A stretch of 64,000 nucleotides of DNA from Zanthoxylum bungeanum (lineage: Eukaryota > Streptophyta > Magnoliopsida > Sapindales > Rutaceae): contig SKCR01031805.1 of assembly GCA_019454045.1 (NCBI GenBank), forward strand, positions 79,831 to 143,830, written 5' to 3'. Below are positions 1 to 11,738 of this stretch, one piece after another. Both the position numbers and the translations under genes were made by a program. Positions within the stretch are counted from its first letter, which is position 1. The number at the start of each line of letters is the position of its first letter. Under the pieces are notes generated by a model. It saw only the letters and a list, made by a program, of their open reading frames with translations. It ran no database searches and had not been told where the DNA came from.

Positions 1-81
1 TTCCTTTGTCAAATAGTTAATTTGTACAACAACACCGTGTTCTGTACAAATAGTGATGCTATGGGTCATAATTGTCCAACA
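1..81 (-). repeat. CopA LTR tip, cut by the window edge
   Basis: Reverse complement starts TGTTGGACAATTATGACC, the same start as the CopA LTRs at 5551, 17548 and 55976. No polypurine tract follows at 82, so this is the outer end of a minus-strand 5' LTR or a solo LTR. CATAT at 82-86 would be the TSD. The rest lies left of the window. Confidence 0.8.
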
Positions 82-312
82 CATATGGGTTTAATGGTGA
101 ATTCCGGCCAGATATAGATGACATTCGGTCGGGTTTAGTGGATAAGCTCGGTCGGATGTAGATGACATTCATCCTAGATTTGGCTGATTCTTTTGGACTT
201 CTTTAAGGTTTCTTTTCCTCCCACTGTTAAACCTAACTAATTTCCCAAACTTTTAGGAGTGTTCTGATATGAGACTCATCATCGAGCTATATGTAAGAAT
301 GTAATATCTACA
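82..312 (+). repeat. Diverged LTR-E-like tail
   Basis: The last ~60 bases contain GAGACTCATCATCG and end in CTACA at 312. They match the ends of the LTR-E copies at 5281 and 59633, but with many changes. The part before it carries CCGGCCAGATATAGATGACA-type motifs. No gene is seen. Confidence 0.45.
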
Positions 313-660
313 CAAGTCCCGTTGAATGATGAATGCTAGAAGGGAAATAGACTTCGGGGAACTCCATTGGATATAGCCAAATACTGACCGGACATCACAT
401 ATGTCATGAGTACCTTCTCTTAGAATAGAAAGACCGACTGAACATACGCCTAAAACCCTAAATCCAGCCAGACATAGAATAATTGTCAGTGATATATTGT
501 TTGTCAATGCCTGTAATCATGGGATTTGATGATGTCCAGCCGAATATGTAATTCAAAATGCATGTATGGCCATAGATAAAATTTAAATACATGTCCAGTT
601 GGACATGTGTCGAGCTGTCATCGATTGTACAAATCTTCAGTTATTGAAATCACGGACCTG
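313..660. other. Old repetitive sequence, no gene
   Basis: No coding signal. It holds degenerate palindromes such as GTCCAGTTGGACATG, also found near 29,760 and 32,150. It is probably part of the same old host element as those regions. Confidence 0.35.
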
Positions 661-926
661 ATTATGTTCGACTGGACATATATCTCAAAATATACATCTG
701 ACTAGATATGAATTAAGTTGTAGTTGACGATGTAAATTGGCAATCACTATAAACAAAGAGGGAATCACTGATTCACTTCCCTTTTCAGAGCATAATTATG
801 TTTGACTGGACATATATCTCAAAATATACATCCGACCAGATATGAATTGAGTTGTACCTGACGATGTAAATTGTCAATCACTATAAACAGAGAGGGAATC
901 ACTAATTCACTTCCCTTTTCAGAGCC
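661..926 (+). repeat. Tandem duplication, period 134 bp, two copies
   Basis: ATTATGTTCGACTGGACATA begins at 661 and recurs with few changes at 795. The two copies run to the same TTCCCTTTTCAGAG end. Each copy contains a CGACTGGACATA / CCGACCAGATATG pair. Confidence 0.85.
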
Positions 927-2360
927 TGGCCTTTTATTATAAAAATGGGAGATAATGAAAAATGATATGGCCTATCCTAGCCACTCACGAGAAACAAAAA
1001 AATCAGTTATTTGCCTATAAATAAGGAACTATTCACTCATCTTTCTCAAGCCAAAACGTGGGCATGGGTTCAAGAAAGCTTTCCAATTTTTTTACTTCAT
1101 TCTCATGGGAATTTGGATGAAAGGGTGATGATTTTCAAGATCCAAAGCACACAAAGTAAGTTCTAATCCTCATTCCCCCTTCTAATTTCAATTTTGAGCT
1201 TGAATAATAAAGGTCCCAAATTTTTATTGATGAACCCTAGTTCCAACTTTGTGCATTAGAGCTTGAGACAAGTTGATAACATATGTAATCATGCACTTTT
1301 ATATAAATATAACATGTATTAGGCTTGTTTATCAAATTATCCAAGTTCCCCCAATTTAGAAGAGGTTCAGTTTTAATTATTTGAGGCAGATTTTAATGAT
1401 TAGAGAGTGAATAAGATGGATAAAATAATTTATAGGTTGTGTTGGGAATGGTTAAGAAAGTAAAGCCTGAAAAATGGTGAACTTTTGGCATTTCGTACTC
1501 CAAGTGTTTGACGAAATGCCCCAATGAGTCAAAATAATTATTCGGACATATTTAACACGAAGTAACATATTTAGGAAGTTAGGAGAATATGGCTAATTGA
1601 ATAAAATCATAAGGGAGGCATAATTCATGAGTTAGGTAGTGAACTCACTTTTCAATACATTCTACACAGGCTATTTGTTTATGCTTGTAACATGAGGTTT
1701 AGACATAAAATTGATGAGCCATAAACTTTTGAGTGAACTAGACATGATTTTGAATAACATATCCAAAAAAATTAGAATTTATAGACTTGAGATGGAGTCG
1801 CACCGAATTTTTTAACTTGGTCGTACTGCAGTTGTCCACTAGTTCTGTGTTAACAGAACAGAGCATAAGGAAAAATTTATAACTTGAGTTCTATGAATCA
1901 AAATCATGATCCGTAAAAGCCAACATAAAATAGACACATAAATTTGATCCCCAAATTCAACCCCGATTAAGCGCACCGAATTTTGAAATTCAATGTAGTG
2001 CATTGAAACTTTTCTGGAAAGAGGGCATAATATGGAGTTTTGAGAGTAGCTTCTGAGATCCTCGAACAAGCATAGTAAAATAATTTTTATATCACCATAA
2101 AATGTTACTAACATAGCTAGGATGCATTATCAAGAATAGAGAATAAATTTTTTTAAGCAAGGATAAAATTCGCAACCTTGGTACTAACAAATTTGCTAAT
2201 TCTAGATTATCACCATGAGATGAGTTCCGCCACTGTAGCAAGGAGTCACCAGAAAATTCCAAACTTATGAGTGCACCTTTCAAAGTTGATTTTACTCAAT
2301 TGATTTGATTCAAGACTTAATTTTCAGCACATAGGGCGTTAGCCAAATTTTTTCCAGTTG
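927..2360 (+). other. Probable LTR promoter and leader, unclassified
   Basis: A TATA box (CCTATAAATA, 1014-1023) is followed by a start-like CATCTTTC stretch, then AAAGTAAGTTC near 1156, which looks like a splice donor. A matching acceptor-like TTTTACAGGTA lies at about 3055. The rest is AT-rich with no coding signal. It probably belongs to the Tekay/Del-like LTR that continues to about 3290. That reading is inference. Confidence 0.35.
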
Positions 2361-3290
2361 TTTTATAAATGAGAATGATTTGAGAAATGTTTTAGAAAGT
2401 TGTGACTTTTAAAGCATGATTTTATGATTTTTGGAGGAATGTGGGAAAAACCCACTTTAGTTGTAACTTGATATATATATAGAATTGACAAATTCAGAGA
2501 ACGTGTGCACACGTAGTTCAGGACTAGGGATGATAGATACCCATAGATCCTAGATTCATAGTTAGGGGGATGGCGAGACGTAACTCCCATAGACCCTATA
2601 TTAAGTGTAAGGAGGGTAGCATGGATCCGCACCCCCGACTCCAATTCAGAGGCTTGGGGGACGTCGAGACCTAACGCCCCAAGACCACCAGTTTAGATGT
2701 ATGGAGGGACAGCGAGACATAACACTCTCATACGTCTAGATTTACAGAGACAGATTTTCATAAACAAGATTATTAAAGTTATGATTTTTAGAAATGATAA
2801 GTTTTATTATGGAGTTTTCTAGAGAACTCAGTTTTACAGAATATATCAGAATTTTATAGAAAAAATGGTTTTCAGAAAGGTTTTTCAGAAAGAGACATGT
2901 TTTCAGAAAAGAAAGATTTTTTAGAAAAATACAACTTTCTTGAAAGATTTCAGTTTTAGAACAATGGATTTCAAAAAGTATTTCAGTTTTCGTTTTAAAC
3001 TATCCACTCATTAGGTTGTTCAAACAATCTAACCCCCTCATTCCCAGTATTTTTGTTTTACAGGTATACCCGGAGGACGAGCTCGAGAGGATGAATCCTG
3101 ATGGCAGTCACAAGGGTGTTTGGGTACATGAGGTCAAGTCAGAGATATAGTGTCAGTCAGAGTCAAAGTAAAGTTGCATGTCAAGCATTAACATTGTGAA
3201 GTCACCGTAATATGCTCAGGTGTTCTTTAATAGAGTTATGAAGTAAAGTATTATTGTATACATAGTTATGAGAATTACGTCTAAGTTTGC
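2361..3290 (+). repeat. LTR-C-related (Tekay/Del-like) LTR remnant
   Basis: It shares with the 4.2-kb LTR-C at 47656-51843 the order: AATGTGGG..AACCCACTT, ATAGAATTGACA, then several GGGGGACGTCGAGACCTAAC-like units, then TTTTTCAGAAA-rich sequence. The tail CCCAGTATTTTTGTTTTACA, followed by GGTATACCCGGAGGACGAGC, resembles Del/Tekay LTR 3' regions. Its own start is not found and it abuts LTR-E sequence near 3300. Confidence 0.55.
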
Positions 3291-3299
3291 ATGCTTTGA

Positions 3300-5281
3300 A
3301 AGTAAGTCATTATAACGGCAAGCATACAATATCACACAACGAGCATGTCGAATCATCAAACACAAAGAACAATTAAATAACTACATAAACATGAACGTAA
3401 ACTAAATTCCGAATGCGAAAGTAAAGAACTAAATAATGCGTAGGAAAATAACATAATCATGCTTAAACAATATACTAAACTAGAGCAAGCTTAAATTAAT
3501 AAATAACCTATTAGATTGAATCATGCCAAATAAATTAATAATCTACTAACTACATCATGCTCAAATACAAGATTGGATGAAACGAAATATGTGTCTCTCA
3601 AGTGGTTCGTGGCATTGTATCCCGAGTACAAACCACACTACCGTCCATTCGGATTCGGCTATGGAATTTACGTCTGGGTTTCCATCTGATATACCATAAA
3701 AGATAACATGCATTCCGTTTACTCGGAATTCACATCATGCATCAACAAACGACTCTCATATGATAATATATTAAAATAAATAAAAAACGAAGAATAATAA
3801 ATAAAGAAGGTGCCCTCCGGTCTAACCTCTTTTGTCGTCTCTCGAAAGTGCGTTACACGGCCGTCGGAAGGGTTAATATTCTGCAACTTTCCTGGTTCAC
3901 TAATCCAATGTTTTTCCTTGTTGTTTCGCTGCTTGGGCTGCTGTTTTCACTCCGTTTCGCTGCTGTTTGTGTTGTATTTTCTGGTCACTATTTTTTGGTA
4001 ATTAGGGAACTATTTTGGGGTTAATTCGGGAACTATTTTAGGGACTGTTTCGGGGACTGTTTGAAGGCAGTGTAAGGGCTGTGTTGAAGGCAGTTTGCGT
4101 GGCTTTTTGAAGGGTTTTTGAGTTGAAGGTCAGGGGCAGTTTTGGTTTATGGTTTTCGAGTAAGGGTTTCTAAGGGTTTGTGTGTTGATGGATGTTACTG
4201 TTTGCGTGTGAATTAAGGGAGCTGAGCTGTTGCATGAAGGTTTATGTGTATGCTTGAAGGTGGCGTGAATCAATTTATTGTTTACATGATGGGCTGTGCG
4301 TGTTGAATGAAGAGAGGGGCTGCGATGTCAGTTTTTTGGGGGACGTGTGTGTTGGACGTGAGTGGCTTTTTGTGTGTGAGTTGTGCGGCAATATGATGTG
4401 AATTTGGGAGGCTTTTAGGCGTGAATGAGCTAGTAAGTGGTTTGTGTGTTAGACGTGAATTGGAGGCTATTTGTGAGGGTTTATTCTTTGTGTTTTCGTG
4501 AGAATTAGTTGGTGGCAGTTCGGTTGGTGATGGTGTGGTGCGGCAGTTTGGGCAGTGCGATGAAGGGCAAGGTTTCACGGAAATGTAAGGTTATTGGATG
4601 GAGGGGGCTGTCAGATGAGGGAGGTGTGAATGCTTAGGTTTTCTTCTTTGTATTTTTGTGAGAATGGGCTAGGCTTTTTTGTGTGTTTAGATAAATGAGC
4701 TAGGGGTTTAATGTGTTGGTAAAGGGTTCTTTTATAGGCAAAGGGATGGGGGATTTCCATGTTTGAGAAGGAGAAGGATTTATGTATTAAAGAGAATATC
4801 TTTTAATTTAGTATGTGATAAGGAAATCTTTTAATTAAGGAAATGATTTAATTTAATTTGATTTCTTCTCTTTTGATTAGGGAAGGTGATTTAATTTAAT
4901 TAGGAATGTGATTTATGAGATTTGATTTGATTTATTTAATTTAGGAATGAGATTTGTTTTGATTTAATTGGATTGGATTTAATTTGATTTGATTTAATTT
5001 AATTTTTGACATGTGTTTTAAATGTTTTAATTATTATTGGATGTGATTTTATGGGCTTGGGCTAGGTGGGCGTGCGGATTGGTTTTGGGCTAAGGATGTG
5101 TTTTGAAACGGAGGTCCAACAAGCGAACTCGAAGCTAATCCAGCGAATTAAATCCAACAATGTGTTTATTCTTGACTTTTTCCTTCCGACGTCTGTTTCC
5201 CGCGGCTTCCACAATTAAAGAGGTAATGTCTCCATACGAGACTCATCATCGGGACTTATATGCAAAAATGCAGTGCCTACA
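3300..5281. repeat. LTR-E copy, left end missing
   Basis: It aligns with 56,820-59,633 (for example CTCTCAAGTGGTTCGTGGCA and CCCTCCGGTCTAACCTCTTT) and ends with the same GTGCCTACA. It is joined directly to CopA RNase H-end sequence at 5282. The first ~300 bases of the family and its 150-bp tandem repeats are absent. The ORF on the reverse strand at 4282-4578 has no family features. TTTAATTTAATTTGATT-rich low-complexity sequence fills 4800-5020. Confidence 0.75.
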
Positions 5282-5550
5282 ATTAGGTGTAGTTCTGTTA
5301 GCAGTTGAGCTAGGCTTCAGCACAAGCTAAAGAATTAATGGTCTCATCAACGATCCAAGTATGTACTTTAATCGTTTCATCTGATTCGTAAGATCATACA
5401 TCATGGCGATGAGATGATCGAATAAATCGCATCAGATGATCACATTAGAAATCCGCTGATGAAAGCTAATTCTCAGCAGAAGTTTGAGTGACCCGTACAT
5501 AGTTCAGGTGGAGAACACCTGAATGATTGGCTATTGGCCAAGTGGGAGAT
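5282..5550 (+). pseudogene. CopA pol 3' end (RNase H tail) and polypurine tract
   Basis: The sequence matches the end of the other CopA and CopM pol genes, where the last RNase H motif and ADPLTK tail are encoded. It has stops and frameshifts. The AGTGGGAGAT polypurine tract (5541-5550) sits directly before the LTR start at 5551, as in a 3' LTR junction. The rest of this copy was lost or lies beyond the LTR-E insertion on the left. Confidence 0.7.
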
Positions 5551-7459
5551 TGTTGGACAATTATGACCAATAGCATCACTATTTGTACAGAACATGGTGT
5601 TGTTGTACAAATTAACTATGTGACAAAGGAAATTGCTATTTTAGCATTTGTAATTGGATTACCGGGATATATAAATGATAAAAGTACATATGATTAGTAC
5701 CGGATTAATAAGATATGAGACAATATTAATCCACTAATGTTTAATCATTAAATATCCATAGTCGTAGTATTATCGAGACTGGACATCGATAATGTGTAAT
5801 ATGTTAGTATTACACTTGTGCGTGTTATGGAAGCGTAACAAAATAGTTCTCATATATTTGGGTATTGGATACTCATGCAAGAGTAATAGGAGGTTCTGTT
5901 TACCGATGGTACGGAAACAGCTTCACTCTGGATAGACCTCTCGGAATCCCATTGGTAGTATTACTATGTGTCTATGGGAGTTTGAATCAGGGTGGGTGTA
6001 TTTGGTCTTAACCTAAGACTTGCATCGCTAATACTTACAACAATCAGTATACTTTGGTTTTGGTCCTCTGGGGCTTTAACAGGTTCTGTGTATGCCTCTT
6101 CTGTGTATATTGAGAATAGTAGTGTATTGGGTGTGATGTCAAGATGAAAGTATCACTTCAGTATTATGGAAATGATGATCACGCAGGATACATAACTGGT
6201 ACTCTCTTAAATGCTTCAGCTATCGGGATAATATGACAAGGTCATGATTATCCGATTAAAGAGACTAGTTGCTGTTAATATGATTTATGCTTCGTACGGG
6301 GCAGACACAATTCCAGCCCCAGGCCTAGCATGTGACATCCGATACTGGATCGTTGTAGGCGATACTACGTATACTATGTCTGATATAGATTATGTATATT
6401 CCATGTTGAAGATATTTATGGAGAATTGGGTAGGCACGATGCTTTGTTAGAAGCCAACCATGTCTTGTAAATCGGTAAGAACGTGGTACTAGGTACGTAC
6501 GTATTCGGATAATCTGATAACCATATTTACTGCCAACATATCCAGGGATCTCTTGGGTCACATCCCAAAGATTCACCGATGACATTTGACTCGAACAGAT
6601 AATTAATCTGGGAATTAATTAAGAGAGAGAAAATTAATCTGGGATTAATTGTGTCAAGAATTTATCAGGGAATAAATTCATCGAGAAGAGAGAACACGAT
6701 TAATTTAGAATTAATCGATAAAGTAAATTTAATAGTGAAATTAGATTTTACTATTTAATTTATTTAATTGGGCTAAAATAATATATTATATATATTAATT
6801 GAAATTAGATTTCAATGCGGAATTAAAATTGGATTTTAATTCAAGCGAACGAATTAATTTAAAATTAATTCGCGAGCGACTTCTGTAATAATTTTACTGG
6901 GTATTATTATTTAATTAAATTAGATTTAATTATGTCGCGACAGAAATTTCGTTTATTTGGAATAAACGAAACTGAGCTCGAAGTGTGTTGAGCCACCTGA
7001 CTTGAATTTTGAATTTAAGTGTGGGACCCACTAGTCACATCACTTGTCAAAATGTGATGGTGGTAGTTGGCATAAAGCAAATGGTTTTTTTCAAAACCAC
7101 TTGGCTTTATCCAACATGGTTTTTGAAACTATTTATAAAAACACAATTGTTTTAGAATACACTATTCACTCTCTACCATTTTGCTTCTCTTGGCCGAACT
7201 TAGAGGCCTCTCTCCATGGAATTTTTGTTTCAAAAATTCTACCATGCTAGCACATTTTGGAGTCAAAGGAAGGTGATAGGGAGACCAACTCAAGAGTTTG
7301 GAACTCGTCTTCAAGCTCCGAAGCTTCCAACGCATCCAAGGTAAGATGGAAATTTTTAAAATCTCATCCACTAATCAATGTGAGTATTCCGCAACTCTCT
7401 TGGTAATTCACAAACAAATCACTCTTAGTTGATCTTGTGGTATGTCTTGGAAACTAACA
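5551..7459 (+). repeat. CopA 3' LTR (1.9 kb)
   Basis: It runs from TGTTGGACAATTATGACC to AAACTAACA and is preceded by a polypurine tract. It shares the family block AGGAGGTTCTGTTTACCGAT and the imperfect repeats of AATTAATTCG type. A TATA-like ACTATTTATAAAAACA lies near 7129. The 5-bp flank on the right is ATCTA; its partner is not found because the left end of this copy is gone. Confidence 0.85.
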
Positions 7460-7566
7460 ATCTAGACATTCTACAAGTCATGCTGAATATGCATCGGTTT
7501 CCAGTTTTGGAGAAGGAATCGATCCATTTCATTCTTTACCAATTTTCGTAAAACCAAGTCACTTTC
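7460..7566. other. Host sequence between two CopA copies, with left TSD CTTTC
   Basis: This is a short unclassified spacer. Its last five bases (7562-7566, CTTTC) equal 29492-29496, so it is contiguous with 29497 onward before insertion of the 22-kb CopA complex. Confidence 0.8.
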
Positions 7567-8889
7567 TATTGGACAATTATGACACATAGCATCACTATTT
7601 GTACAGAACATGGCGTTGTTGTACAAATTATCTATGTGACAAAGGAAATTGCTATTTTATCATTTGTAATTGGATTACCGGGATTTATAAATGATAAAAG
7701 TCCATATGATTTGTACCGGATTAATAATAAATGAGACAATATTAATCCATGTAAGGTTTAATCATTAAATATCCCTAGTCGTAGTATTATCGAGACTGGA
7801 CATCGATAATGCGAAATAGGCTAGTATTACACTTGTGCGTGTTATGGAAGCGTAACGACATAGTTCTCATATATTTGGGTATTGGATACTCATGCAAGTG
7901 TAATAGGAGGTTCTGTTTACCGATGGTACGGAAACAGCTTCGCTCTAGAGAGACCCCTCGGAATCCCATTGGTGACCGGCGTAAACACACATGTATAACG
8001 CAAGCGTACGTATTGTTCAAGTAGTATAAAAAGAATCGATCCCACGAGGACTTAATACCTAAGCTATTAATTTTATGAGTTCAAATGATTACTAATATCT
8101 AACAGGTTGATTGATTGATTTGAAATGGTGACGATTCTAAATTTAAAAGCAAGTAAATAAAATTGTCGAAAGTAGGTTTTAAGAAAATTCAATATTAAAA
8201 ACTATCTAGGGTTGTGATTTCTTCCAATATTATTTAAAGATGAAGTGGTTATCTTATAGCTGGGTAAAATATTGATTTATTAACCTGGAACATTAAATTA
8301 TGTAAAAGCCTCTTCCGATGGTCAATTACAAATACCTAGTATAATCCAATTGAACCATATGCCTATGTCAACCAAATTACCTAGATTCATTAAGATTAAG
8401 TTCCAATTTAGCTACCCCCGCCCGACAGGTATATTCCTATCCTATAAGAAAATCTATTAAAAGGTTATCTATCCTTAAGGAAGATCGTGGGCTATTGAGT
8501 CTAAGGTCTTTAAACTTAAAATCCCTATGTCTAGTTCATTTTAAGTTTACCTAGTAAATTTTATTAGTGGCCAGTTAATAAAATGCATTAAGATTAAGAC
8601 TCAATAAATAAATCTTTATATTACCCAAACTATAATCTAACCCCTTATAAACCGATGATATTGGAATACATCATAACCCTAGATAACTAACTTAGTTACA
8701 ACACATAACTAGGGCTAGTAAAATGAAAAACATAAAGTAAAAATGCCAAAAGTAAAATGCGGTAAAGTAGAAATTGAAAAGTAAAATAAAATAAAATGAA
8801 ATTGCTAAGGTAAAAGGAATTACTTTTACTATTTACTATTTTAGATATCTCCCATAAAATAATATATAAACTTGTGATAATATTACCAA

Positions 8890-9112
8890 CCAGCCATATA
8901 GGCGGTAACCTGATTAAGTCAAATTAAGTCCAACCAGCCATTAAGGCGGTAATATTTGTCCATAATCCAGCCATAAAGGCGGAATCAAAATAAACCAGCC
9001 ATAAAGGCGGAACCAAAAATAAATTACCAACCGACTAATCCGGCGGTATTCTTGATTAGTAAGGTTTAAACCAAATTAAAAATGAATCACCAACCGACCA
9101 ATATGGCGGAAT
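8890..9112. repeat. Cluster of ACC-GCC / GGC-GGT dyads in the solo LTR
   Basis: Six or so degenerate units of the form ACCAGCC-ATATA-GGCGGT or ACCGACCAATATGGCGG. Each half mirrors the other. The same cluster recurs at about 30980-31170, 39665-39840 and 45760-45935. Confidence 0.7.
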
Positions 9113-9464
9113 CCTTTTTAAGTCAAATTTTAAATAGTGAATTTATTATTTTAAGGGAGATTAATCTAAATAGTAATAGTAAAAGAATTACCTTTCACCT
9201 TAGCAGGGGGAATTTACCTCCTCATGGTAAATAGTAAAAACTGTAAAAATAAAGAAAGTAAATTACTATTATTACAAAAAGTAAAATAAAATTTAATTAC
9301 AAAACTTAAATTAAAGAAACTAGAGAGAGAAACTCCATATTTACATCAAAGAAATGAGAGAGAATGGTACAACTAAAACTGAAATCTCGAGCTCAATTTA
9401 TAGGCTCGGGTAAGGGACGCGCGTCGCAATGCCCAGCTCGCGTCGCCACGCCCGTTTAGTCGAC

Positions 9465-9890
9465 GTGGCAGCTTTTGGTTCGTCGGTTGAAGATTCTGGA
9501 TAAGGTGACACATGGCAAGGTGGTTGGGGCTCAATTATTATGACACGTTGCGGATTCTGATTGGTTGGCTAGATTCTTATCCGCCACGTGTCAGATAGGG
9601 ATAAGAGAGCCAATAATTGATGCTGACGTGGCAGTGATGTGGCAGTGACGTGGTGATTTGACTGTCGGCACCATAGAATCGTGACACATGGCACGCTGTG
9701 ATTGGTTGATGATGACGTGGCAATGAGGTGGCATGTTGACTCTGTCAACCTGGTGATGTGGATGATGACGTGGCAATGATGTGGAGTGACACGTGCCGAT
9801 GGTGACTGTCGGCACCGTAGGATGATGACACGTGGCACGACGCATGTTAGCAGATCGGCTGTGATGGTGACACGTGGCACGGTGCACGTT
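9465..9890. promoter_or_regulatory. Array of G-box / ABRE-like motifs
   Basis: About a dozen copies of TGACACGTGGCA, TGACGTGGCA and near variants occur within ~430 bases, in the upstream part of the LTR. ACGTGGC is a known bZIP-binding core in plants. A regulatory role here is inference. Confidence 0.5.
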
Positions 9891-11726
9891 AGGAAAGTCA
9901 AACTTTTTTCAGATTCTGATTTGTGGAGCCGGCACACGTTAGCACTGTTCGGCGCACTTTAGGCGTCGCGACGCGGAAAATTACCAAAATGCCATTTTTC
10001 CAATTTTCATTGTTTTTGTCCAAATCACCTCTAGAATGTCCTGAAACTTTATTTATCTACAAAATAACACAAAACACATCAAAATATTCATAAATCTCAA
10101 GAAACTATACAAAATATTAGGTTAAATTAGTGGAAAATAGTGATAGATTTACCACTCATCAATTGGTAGTATGACTATGTGTCTATGGGAATCCGAATCA
10201 GGGTAGGTGTATTTGGTGTTAACCTGAGACTTGCATCGCTAATACTTGCGACAATCAGTATACTTTGGTTTTGGTCGTTCGGGGCTTTAACAGGTTCTGT
10301 GTACTCCTCTTCTGGGTATACTGAGAATCGTAGTGTATTGGGTGTGATGTCAAGATAGAAGTACCACTTCAGTCATATGGAGATGATGATCATGCAGGAT
10401 ACAGAACTTGTATGCTGCAGCTATCAGGATAATATGACAAGGTTGTGATTATCCGATTATAGAGACTAGTTACCAAAGATCCGATATATGCTTCGTACCG
10501 GGCAGACATAATTCCAGCCCCCAGGCCCAGCATGTGACATTCGATACTGGATCAATATACGCAATACTACGTATACTACACATGAAAATGATCATGTATT
10601 CTGTAGAAGAATATTTCTGAAGAATTGGTAGGTACGGTGCTTTGCTAGAAGCCAACCATGTCTTGTAAATCGGTAATAATGTGGTACCGGGTAAGCACAT
10701 ATTCGGATAGTCTGATAACTGTATTTACTGCCAACATATCCAGGGATCTCTTGGGTCGCATCCCAAAGATTCACCGATGATGTTTGACTCGAACAATAAA
10801 TTAATCTCGTATTAATTATGAGAGAAAGAATTAATCTGGGATTAATTGCGGCAAGAATTTATCTGGGATAAAATTTGAATTGAAGAGAGAGAAAGATTAA
10901 TTTGGAATTAATCGATTAAATAATATATTAGATATATTAAATGAAATTAGATTTCAATGCGGAATTAAAATTGGATTTTAATTCGGGCGAACGAATTAAT
11001 TTAGAATTAATTCGTAAGCGACTTTCGTAATAATTTTGCTAGGCATTATTATTTATTTAAATTGGATTTTATTATGTCGCGATGGAAAATTTGTTTAATC
11101 GGATTAAACGAACCCGAGCCCGAATTGTGTTGAGGAAGCCACTTGAATTGTTGAATTTAAAGTGGGTCCCACCAACTTACATCACTAGTCACTTTTTGTT
11201 GATGGAAGTGGTTGAGTGTAATTATGGTAACTTACACAACACACTTTGCTTTTTCTTTTAAAATGATATACACCAACTTTTGAAGTTGAATTTTTGAGTT
11301 ATTGTTTTAGAAACAAAATATATCAAAATGCTCTCTCTCTCTCTCTCTCCCTCCTCACCTTGGCCGATTGCCCTTGAAGCACCTTGGCTGAATGGCCATG
11401 CTTCTTGGCTTAATGGCCTTGATCTTGGCCGAATGGCCTTGTCTTACCAAGGCTGATTGGATCCTTCTCTTTTAGCCAAACCTTGCTTCTCTTGGAGGGC
11501 GATTTTTGGGTACATTTTGTTCTTGCTAGCACTTAAAGGAGTCAAGAGAAGGTGATAGGGATACTCACCTATGAGTTTGGAACAACAAAGAAGGCTTGGA
11601 AGCTTCAACATCCATGAAAAGTTTTGAACTCAACCGATCAATGTGAGTATTCCGGAACTCCCTTTGATTTTATTCACACACGAATCACTCTTCGATGATC
11701 TTGGCATGTTCTAGGAACACTAACAA

Positions 11727-11738
11727 TGGTATCAGAGC
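11727..11738 (+). other. CopA primer binding site (initiator Met tRNA)
   Basis: TGGTATCAGAGC lies one base after the LTR end and matches the 3' end of initiator tRNA-Met, the usual copia primer. Confidence 0.93.

Larger units (their letters stand above)
7973..10161 (-). mobile_element. Solo LTR of the GypL family (2.19 kb)
   Basis: It begins TGACCGGCGTAAACACAC and ends CCACTCATCA on the + strand. ATTGG lies on both sides (7968-7972 and 10162-10166). The same host sequence without the insert, CCCATTGGTAGTA, is seen near 5950. It is homologous along its length to the GypL LTRs at 38769 and 44860, and orientation is inferred from that element. No internal region is present, so unequal recombination probably removed it. 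Open frames on the reverse strand between 9569 and 9937 come from repeated CACGTGGCA motifs and are not genes. Confidence 0.93.
7567..11725 (+). repeat. CopA 5' LTR, split by a solo LTR
   Basis: It starts TATTGGACAATTATGAC (TG mutated to TA) and ends AACACTAACA at 11725, just before the primer site. About 1965 bp remain once 7973-10166 is removed. It holds a (CT)n run near 11330-11350 and a minisatellite of CTTGGCCGAATGGCCTTG-like units at 11359-11462. Confidence 0.88.

Noticed and set aside
4282..4578. 98-codon Pro/Thr/Ser-rich reverse ORF
   Set aside because: It comes from a GT-rich stretch of LTR-E; the equivalent part of the other LTR-E copy (58201-59632) shows no comparable frame.
9569..9937. 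Two overlapping reverse-strand ORFs of 122 and 98 codons, His/Thr-rich
   Set aside because: They arise from repeated CACGTGGCA motifs in the solo LTR, with two frames open over the same bases and no family match.
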